Assembly: GCF_910596095.1 (NCBI RefSeq)
Contig: NC_056542.1
Span: forward strand, 33,120,457 to 33,184,456
DNA from: Thunnus maccoyii
Lineage: Eukaryota > Chordata > Actinopteri > Scombriformes > Scombridae
Reading direction: 5' to 3'
DNA length: 64,000 nucleotides
Shown piece by piece: positions 57,858 to 64,000 of this stretch. The position numbers and the translations under genes are program-made. A model generated the notes under the pieces. It ran no database searches, was not told the origin of the DNA, and saw only the letters and a list, made by a program, of their open reading frames with translations. The number at the start of each line of letters is the position of its first letter. The stretch's first letter is position 1.

Positions 57858-58810
57858 TCACACCTTCATCCTGTTGTCGTAGTGAACTGTCTCTGGCTTC
57901 TGTTTTGCATCACCAAGTATCTCTACTGATTGGTGCATGGTGCTAAGGATGCAGACATTCTTTTCTTTTTCTTGATAAATAGTGAGCGTTGCCCTGTCGC
58001 TCTGCATCACTTTGGTCTCGTATAGTCCAGCTTTCTGGTGCGCAGATGGAGACAGTGACCTTTTTATTTTTGTTGATGGTGCCAACCAGGCTGGTGTTTT
58101 TTGCCAGGAGTTTGTGGGCAAGGGGGAGTGAGGTAAAAGTTATCTGTGGTTATATTTCTCCACTTCCCTAAAAAAAGGCTCCATCAGTTTTGGAAGCACA
58201 CTCTTCCCCGAGGCTCTGGGTTGTGGGGCGACTCGGATCCCTCCCCAGATAGAGATATCCATTCAACATGTATTTAGTTTCCACATCAGCAGCGAGCCAG
58301 AACTTTATGCTGAATTTGTCAGGTTTATAGGGCATATTGAGTGAATAGTAATTTCTGCCCCTGGTTCATATGAAGCGATGCTGTTTTCAATTTGCCTATC
58401 CCACACCTCACTGACCAGAGCAAAGTTGTCACTTGACAGTCAGATGTGCCTTGTGTCCTTTCTGTCAAACCGTAGGGAGCGCATGATTTCTCTGTACCTG
58501 TTCCTTGGCATGGAGGTGTTAAAGAAGGGAAGACCCAACTCTTTTGACCACAAGTGCTCCACGTCCATGCTCCCCCCGTGATGCACTCCCCTGGCTAAGA
58601 GGAGTGCAATGAAAGCCTTCAACTGCAGCATTACACGATCCATCAGGCACATGAATGCACTCAGAGGGTTGTCAATATTACGGTGTAAGTGTGCAGTTGG
58701 GCCAGGTCCTCCTTTCACAATATTTTGTGGTGCGGTTCTGGCTGTACAAGTGTCCAGACAGTCCTGTCCTTGCCAGTCTCATGCACGGATCCGGTGATGG
58801 TTGCGCCAAC
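57858..58810 (-). pseudogene. piggyBac (PGBD-like) transposase catalytic region, broken
   Basis: piggyBac transposases excise and insert DNA precisely at TTAA. Minus-strand reading: 'GSVHETGKDRTVWTLVQPEP' (about 58725-58790); 'NIDNPLSAFMCLMDRVMLQL' and 'FIALLLARGVHHGGSMDVEH' then 'LWSKELGLPFFNTSMPRNRY' (58440-58718); 'SYEPGAEITI' and 'YMPYKPDKFSIKFWLAADVE' with 'TKYMLNGY' (about 58250-58390); 'NITTDNF' (about 58105-58125), the second catalytic Asp; and 'AGLYETKVMQSDRATLTIYQ' (57858-58121). The 'DEQLFPTKARCRF'-type segment that holds the first catalytic Asp is absent between 'EITI' and 'QYMPYKP', a deletion of roughly 40 bases. With several frame changes besides, it is inactive. Confidence 0.88.
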
Positions 58811-59308
58811 CAGTGGCGGATCTACCGGGGTGGCATGGGGTGGCAGCTGCCACCCTAAAATAATGCCTTGCCTCCCCTGCTGCCACCCCACTTGGCAGCA
58901 ACGAATTCAAAGAAAAGTTATGGCCAACTTGACTTTTACGAGCGCGAATCTCTGATGTCCTACTGCACCGAATGCAGCACGAGAGCGTCAGAGCGGCACT
59001 ACTGGACCTTTTCTTTGTTTATTTTATTTTTAAACTGTGTGGCGCGAAGCAGAGGAGCAAGGAGAGAAGACACGGGAGTAAAGAGGTAAATACCGATTAA
59101 TTATCGAATGATGAAAGTACAGTCCTAGTATAACGTTAGTTGTAAGTTAGTTAGTTAGTGTAACTTGTACAGTTGCTATGTTGCTTTTAAGATGAAAAAA
59201 TCTAGTTGAAGAAGGTTATTTTGTACATGTAACCGTTACATTAATATTGGCTATCGTCTAATTTAAGCTAACATTGATTAACGTTAAACGTCTGTGAATC
59301 CAGCAGAA

Positions 59309-62268
59309 ATGAAGAGGAAAGGTAACATACACAGTTTTTTCGGACCGAAGAGAAAAGCCAAAGAGATTGAAAATGAACAATTGAGCAAGGTAGACGGAGG
59401 ACATGAGGTGAAAGGAGAGAGAAAAGATGAGGAAGGAGAGAGAGGAGAGGACGAGGTGGAGAGAGAGGGAAAGGAGATGGAAGGAAAGAAAGAAGACAGA
59501 GACGAGTTGAAAGGAGAGAGAGAAGGGCAACAGAAACGCGACAGAGTTCAAGGCCAAGGTGACCAGGGACAGGAGGAGGTGACAGAACACAGCGGAGATT
59601 ATATGGAGGGAGTGCACCACCAAGATGAGGACGGAGAAAATAAGAGAGAAGATGAAGTACAGGGCTCAGAAAGAGAAAGGGAAAGGAGCGAACCATCACC
59701 AGCTATCTCCAGTCGAGCTGGTCCACATGGTATGAAATAAGATAATGCATAAGATAAGTTACAGCAGCAAGTGGACAGTAAATAGAGTAAAAAAAACTCA
59801 GTAATAGAAAATACTGTATTAAAATAATAACCATGACACAATTTACATTATTTACAAGAGAAAATGTTGGTATTGATTAGTAATATACCGCAAGTTAAAC
59901 TCCATAACTAAGTATTAGCTATTATATGCTAATTAATGCCTTATAAAATTTTGCTACAAGAGACATTGCTTAGACTTCTTCAAATAAATATAAATATTCT
60001 TGTTAGTCTAAATATGAATAATTGGGGAACTTGTAAATGTGAAAGTGTAATTAGATGGGGACAGAATTTTAATATTTTGTTTGAAATGTATTTTAGATTG
60101 CCAAAATTAAACACATGAATCAAAAAATACTCTAAATGTTACTGTGTGTTTACACAATCTGAAAGTTATAACTAATCAATGACAGTTCCAAATTTATTTT
60201 GTATTTTCTAGTTCTTATATTTTAAGACTAGTTCATATGTAGTGCAGTTTTAATCTTTTCTCCCCTCCATCTTCTAGACATATCTAAGTCCAGGTGTGAG
60301 GTGCCTATGCAACCACAGCGAGGCAGCTTCCCCAAGACCCTCCAAGGAGGAGCCAGAAGAAGCTTTCAAAGTGACTGGTACAAAACTTACCCCTGGCTAG
60401 AATATTCGCAATCAAACAATTCAGCTTACTGCTTTGCATGTAGGCATTTTTCCCTACCTGATGCTCCAAGGACAGTTTTCACCTCATTTGAAGGCTACTG
60501 CAACTGGAAAAAGGCAACCATGAAAGACAGTGGTTTCCATTCTCATGCCAGATCTGAAGGTCACATAAATGCCATGTTTGCTTGGAGAGAGAACAAAAAA
60601 AATTTGGATAAAAATAGCTCAATGTTTGGGTTAATGGATGAGCAAAACAAAAAGCAAGTTGCTGAAAATCAGTACTATGTCAAAACACTTGCTGAAATCT
60701 TGATTCTGACAGCAACTGAAAACATAGCTCAGCGGGGTCACAGGGAGTCTGTTGACTCAGAAAAAAGAGGTGTTTTTCTGTCTATGTTAGACTTGGTGGG
60801 TAACCATAACCCCATTATTAAAAAAAGACTTGAACAACAAGCTAAGAATGCAAAATACACCAGTAAAACAATACAGAACGAAATACTGGAATGCTTGGCT
60901 TCTATGGTTAAAGAAGAAATCATCCAGGAAGTTAAAATGAGCAAGCAGTTTTCGGTTATTGTTGATGAAACTAAAGATGCTCAGAAAAAAGAGCAAATGT
61001 CATTTGTTCTGCGATATTTTTACAATGGTGTGGTTCATGAGAGCTTTCTGGAATTTGAAGTGGCAGAACACCTGCATGCTGCTGCCTTAAGTGAAAAAAT
61101 TATATGCTTTCTTGAAAAGCATGGGCTAGAGTACAAGAATAACCTTGTAGGCCAGGGCTACGATGGTGCGGCAGTAATGCGTGGGACACATGCAGGTGTC
61201 CAGGCAAAAATAAAAGAAGTGGCCAAACATGCCTTCTACATTCACTGCAGTGCACACTGCTTGAACCTAGTCATAGTTGACGCTGTAAAAAGTGTGGCAG
61301 ATGCAGGAAACTTCTTTTCATTATTAGAGCAAATGTATGTGTTTATGTCTGGGTCTTATGTGCATAACAAATGGCTGGAAGTGCGACGAGAGATGTTTGA
61401 TGGCCCACCAAGAGAACTCCAACAGCTGAGTGATACACGCTGGGCCTGTAGACACATAGCATGTCGCAATGTTATGGACAGGTTGCCAGCAATAGTACAA
61501 GTGCTTGAAGAGATTGCATCTGAGAACCATCCACAAAGAGCTGTTGAAGCAAGAGGGATATTGGCCCAGATTGATCTGAATTTTGCTGGCTCTCTTGTTC
61601 TGTTCAGAAAGGTCCTGAGTGACTCCAAATTTTTATCAGACATGCTCCAGTCTAAAACAGTAGACTATGCTAAGGCTGTTGAACTTATTGAAGCACTCAA
61701 AGAGACACTGGTCCAGTACCGTAGTGAAGCCTCTTTTGATGAAATGTGGAGTGAAACACTTGATTTATGTCAACGAAGTAACATTGATACGACTCAGCGA
61801 AAATCAAAGAGGCCAAGACAGACAACAAAGGTGCTTCAAGATACTGTCATCCACTCCACCTTGGGACAGCATGTAGTTCCAGATAGCAAACACACTTTTT
61901 GTGTCTCTGTGTACTATCCAGTTCTGGATAACATGATTGGAGAAATAGGAAGACGATTTTCCAACACAAATTGTGATATTATGCAGGGTGTTCAGGCACT
62001 AAATCCATCAAGTCCAACTTTTCTGAGAGAGGATGCTGTACTGTTATTGGCTGAAGCTTATGACTCCAATATTGAGGATCTCAAACACGAGTTACATCAG
62101 ACGAGGAGAGTACTTGATAGAAAAAAGGGGGAAAATGAGAGTCCTACCACTCTAATGGAGTTCACTCGGTTTTTGGACCCATACCAGGATGTTTTTTATG
62201 AGTTGTTCAGATTGTGTAAAATAGCAGTTGTTTTACCTGTGAGCAGTGCATCCTGTACTCAGCATTGA
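59309..62268 (+). CDS. hAT transposase, two exons, missing part of the C-terminal dimerisation region
   Basis: Exon 1 (59309-59729) starts 'MKRKGNIHSFFGPKRKAKE', chosen because this is the usual hAT N-terminal tail, followed by a Glu/Lys/Arg-rich stretch. It ends at gtatga in phase 1. Exon 2 (60278-62268) begins with the matching phase ('DISKSRCEVPMQPQRG'), giving about 803 residues. The TTF finger is 'RSFQSDWYKTYPWLEYSQSN' then 'YCFACRHF'. The DUF4371/RNase-H-like core has 'FSVIVDETKDAQKKEQMSF' (first Asp) and 'VGQGYDGAAVMRG' (second Asp), then 'IHCSAHCLNLVIVDAVKS'. The frame stops after 'VVLPVSSASC'. The family's hATC block ('ERSFS...') is deleted, and the tail 'SKRTKALDLDKFVKRFAEQH' follows out of frame at about 62265-62355. 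It is probably inactive. Confidence 0.9.
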
Positions 62269-62402
62269 ATCAAAACGCACAAAAGCATTAGATCTAGATA
62301 AATTTGTAAAACGTTTTGCTGAGCAGCATGGAAATCGCCGCATTCAACTGTTATAGACATGACATTGGATAGTGACTATTAAATGTCTCTTTCTTTGTTT
62401 TA

Positions 62403-62603
62403 CAGTGGTGGGAAAAAAGTGTTCAGACACCCTTAAATATGTCCCCAGTCTCAACTTTTATGGAACCTACTTTATGTTTTTAATGTCTTTAAAATTTATT
62501 TAGAGTTTAGCTATGACTGTACTAAAATAAATTGTACTTAAAGACTTAAGAATGATTCTTAATGCAATGTTCAAAATGCATGGGCCCAAAAACTTTTTCA
62601 CTG
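62403..62603. mobile_element. Tc1/mariner-like miniature with TA duplication
   Basis: A 201-bp non-coding element flanked by TA at 62401-62402 and 62604-62605. The left end is cagtggtgggaaaaaagt and the complemented right end cagtgaaaaagtttttgg. 'gttcagacacccttaaa' and 'atgcatgggcccaaaa' resemble fish Tc1/mariner termini. It lies in the 3' untranslated part of the hAT at 58811-63361 and so is younger than it. Confidence 0.7.
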
Positions 62604-63473
62604 TATGTATAAAACTGTCCAGGAACAGTCTACTCACAAAAGTTCTTTGTACATTTTATGACTGGGAGCAAGGTTTATTTTCATGTGACTCCTTTCCAGG
62701 TTTGTGGAGATTTTAATTTAACATACTCTTTTGTAATGTTCTGTATTTGATATGATTTTATTGGTAAAAACCTCATTTGTCAAAAGTATGCTCTGAGTAA
62801 CCATTAAAAGTCATGTCCATTCCTTGTTTGAATACTGTTTATTTCCATAGTTGACCCAGGGCCATCAGTGACCTGAGGTAATCAGATGTAGCAATACTAA
62901 TTTTAGTACAGCGTACTGCATAGATCGTCATGGGTAAGTTTTACTTTGGATAGTTACTTATACAAATGCATTCTGCAATGCTACCACTCTGACACAGTTT
63001 TATTCTTCCTTTCACACATATGTCATTCATCACCAGTGTCCTACCTTAATGCTTTTCATGTGATAATGACCCACATACAGCAGTGTCATCAAAGTTCTTT
63101 CTCTCATTCAGTTGACTGTTTCATATGAAACACTGATTGCATGAGATTAAGTTTGTATGAGTTTGTAAATAGTAGCCCATGCCATTATATCCACATATGA
63201 GACATGTTTTTGAGTTATGTATAAAGTCCTGCAAGCAGAAGTGTTTGTGTAAATTATGTCTACTATTGTCTTATCAAACTGTGATTTAATTCATTGCCAC
63301 CCCTCGAAAATTCCTGCCCCCCTTTTGCCACCCCATAAATATTTTTCTAGATCCGCCCCTGGCGCCAACGCTAAATAATATAAATATTTATAATTAGTTT
63401 AGCTAACATAGGTAAACTAATTATAGGATAGAATAGGTCTGACTAGAAGAATGTGTTTCGCTAGACTGTAAGC

Positions 63474-63698
63474 TTACCTGTTATAGGCCCATGTGGCCCA
63501 CAGCGTCCGAAGGGCAGCTGTGATGACAGACAAGGTGGATGGTCCCTCTCCTGTCACCAGCCTGGGCCTTTTTCGGGATGGCTCTTCATTTTCAGATGAA
63601 GATTCCTCTTCAGAGGAAAATGACGGGACATTGATTTCTCTCCCCTCCTCCCCGTCAGTCATGTCCTGGAGCATTTCCAGAACTTCATGGACAGTCAT
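63474..63698 (-). pseudogene. piggyBac transposase N-terminus
   Basis: Starts at ATG and reads 'MTVHEVLEMLQDM', then an acidic Ser/Glu stretch 'SFSSEEESSSENEEPSRKRP'. Acidic N-termini of this kind begin many PGBD/piggyBac transposases. It is separated from the rest of the protein by the hAT insertion. Assignment depends on the catalytic part on the other side of the hAT. Confidence 0.6.
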
Positions 63699-63744
63699 CT
63701 ATCTTCTGCTCCGGTCCATTTGTCCAAATCCAAATAAATGGCCT

Positions 63745-63840
63745 AAATAAATAAATTTATCTATCTGTCTATTTATATCTATTTATCTATCTATTTATCT
63801 ATTTCTATCTCACTATCTCTCTCTCTGTTTATCAAATCTA
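63745..63840. repeat. (TCTA/TTTA)n tetranucleotide repeat
   Basis: Interrupted tatctatctatttatct series running into a ctctctctc stretch. Confidence 0.85.
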
Positions 63841-64000
63841 GCTAGCTTTAGCTTGTGATATGGCAGCTTACTTATCAAAAGACGCACAGTGGCGCGTTGA
63901 GCACAGCGTTATACAGCGGTTTCTATGAGGGGTAAAAATGACTCCTCAGCGGTTCTAGGTATAAATGATCTTTTTTTTTTTTTCTTTTTATCCCACACCC
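63841..64000. other. Window end
   Basis: Short sequence with a poly-T run at 63972-63985; may be piggyBac 5' flank. Nothing else seen. Confidence 0.35.

Larger units (their letters stand above)
58811..63361 (+). mobile_element. hAT element (ZMYM1-like) with perfect 8-bp target duplication
   Basis: A 4,551-bp element. The left end is cagtggcggatctaccgg and the complemented right end caggggcggatctagaaa; both continue into 'ggggtggca'. It is flanked by identical 8-mers GCGCCAAC at 58803-58810 and 63362-63369, the hAT hallmark. The insertion lies inside piggyBac transposase sequence on the opposite strand, so it is younger than that element. It carries one two-exon transposase gene on the plus strand and a Tc1-like miniature at 62403-62603. 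The clean ends and long frame suggest a fairly young copy. Confidence 0.93.
57858..63700 (-). mobile_element. piggyBac element remnant, split by a hAT insertion
   Basis: piggyBac transposase parts lie on the minus strand on both sides of the hAT at 58811-63361: the acidic N-terminus at 63474-63698 and the catalytic part at 57858-58810. The terminal repeats and TTAA target sites were not identified. The C-terminal Cys-rich region was not found left of 57858. Confidence 0.8.

Noticed and set aside
59258-59699. Minus-strand frames of 121-143 codons
   Set aside because: They lie opposite the Glu/Lys/Arg-rich first exon of the hAT transposase and are its shadow.

Overview
This window looks like transposon-rich, gene-poor nuclear DNA of a ray-finned fish, most likely a percomorph. 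The evidence is the repeat content: L2/CR1-group LINEs, PIF/Harbinger, hAT and piggyBac elements, Tc1-like miniatures, several long-inverted-repeat miniature elements, (CA)n and (TA)n microsatellites, and spliced eukaryotic exons. I see no ordinary conserved host gene, no rRNA or tRNA gene, and no CRISPR array.

Layout. 1-8 kb: AT-rich spacer with two copies of a small hAT-like miniature, one split by a LINE fragment, and an inverted-repeat element. 8.5-13 kb: a 5'-truncated LINE on the minus strand, a LINE endonuclease fragment and a dispersed repeat family. 13-26 kb: mostly unrecognised spacer with an L2 tail, microsatellites and hairpins. 26.4-31.9 kb: an outer inverted-repeat element with a Harbinger element nested near its left end; the Harbinger carries a decayed HARBI1-like transposase and a convergent, spliced Myb/SANT-like partner gene. 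32-33.8 kb: a palindromic derivative related to the same Harbinger family.

34-41.3 kb holds the most unusual locus. It is a multi-exon, decayed gene whose exons read, in order, a KMT5A(SET8)-like SET methyltransferase domain, a block of duplicated acidic exons, a C2HC zinc finger and a tyrosine-recombinase-like catalytic domain. An inverted-repeat element sits in one of its introns and a small hAT derivative sits inside its last exon. I know of no described transposon family with this domain order, and the locus is the best candidate here for something new.

41.4-50.7 kb: a series of non-autonomous elements, including a fold-back element, a possible solo LTR and an internally deleted hAT. 50.7-54.9 kb: a second Harbinger, again with a transposase and a convergent trihelix-type partner gene with readable splice sites. 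57.8-63.7 kb: a piggyBac transposase on the minus strand, split by a 4.55-kb hAT element with a perfect 8-bp target duplication. That hAT has a nearly full-length two-exon transposase missing part of its C-terminal dimerisation region, and it contains a TA-flanked Tc1-like miniature.

Functionally the proteins group into transposase/partner pairs (two Harbingers), single-transposase elements (hAT, piggyBac) and the SET-finger-recombinase locus. Nearly all are broken, so the window is best read as layered transposon fossils. The calls come from reading translations and repeats by eye; no database search was made.
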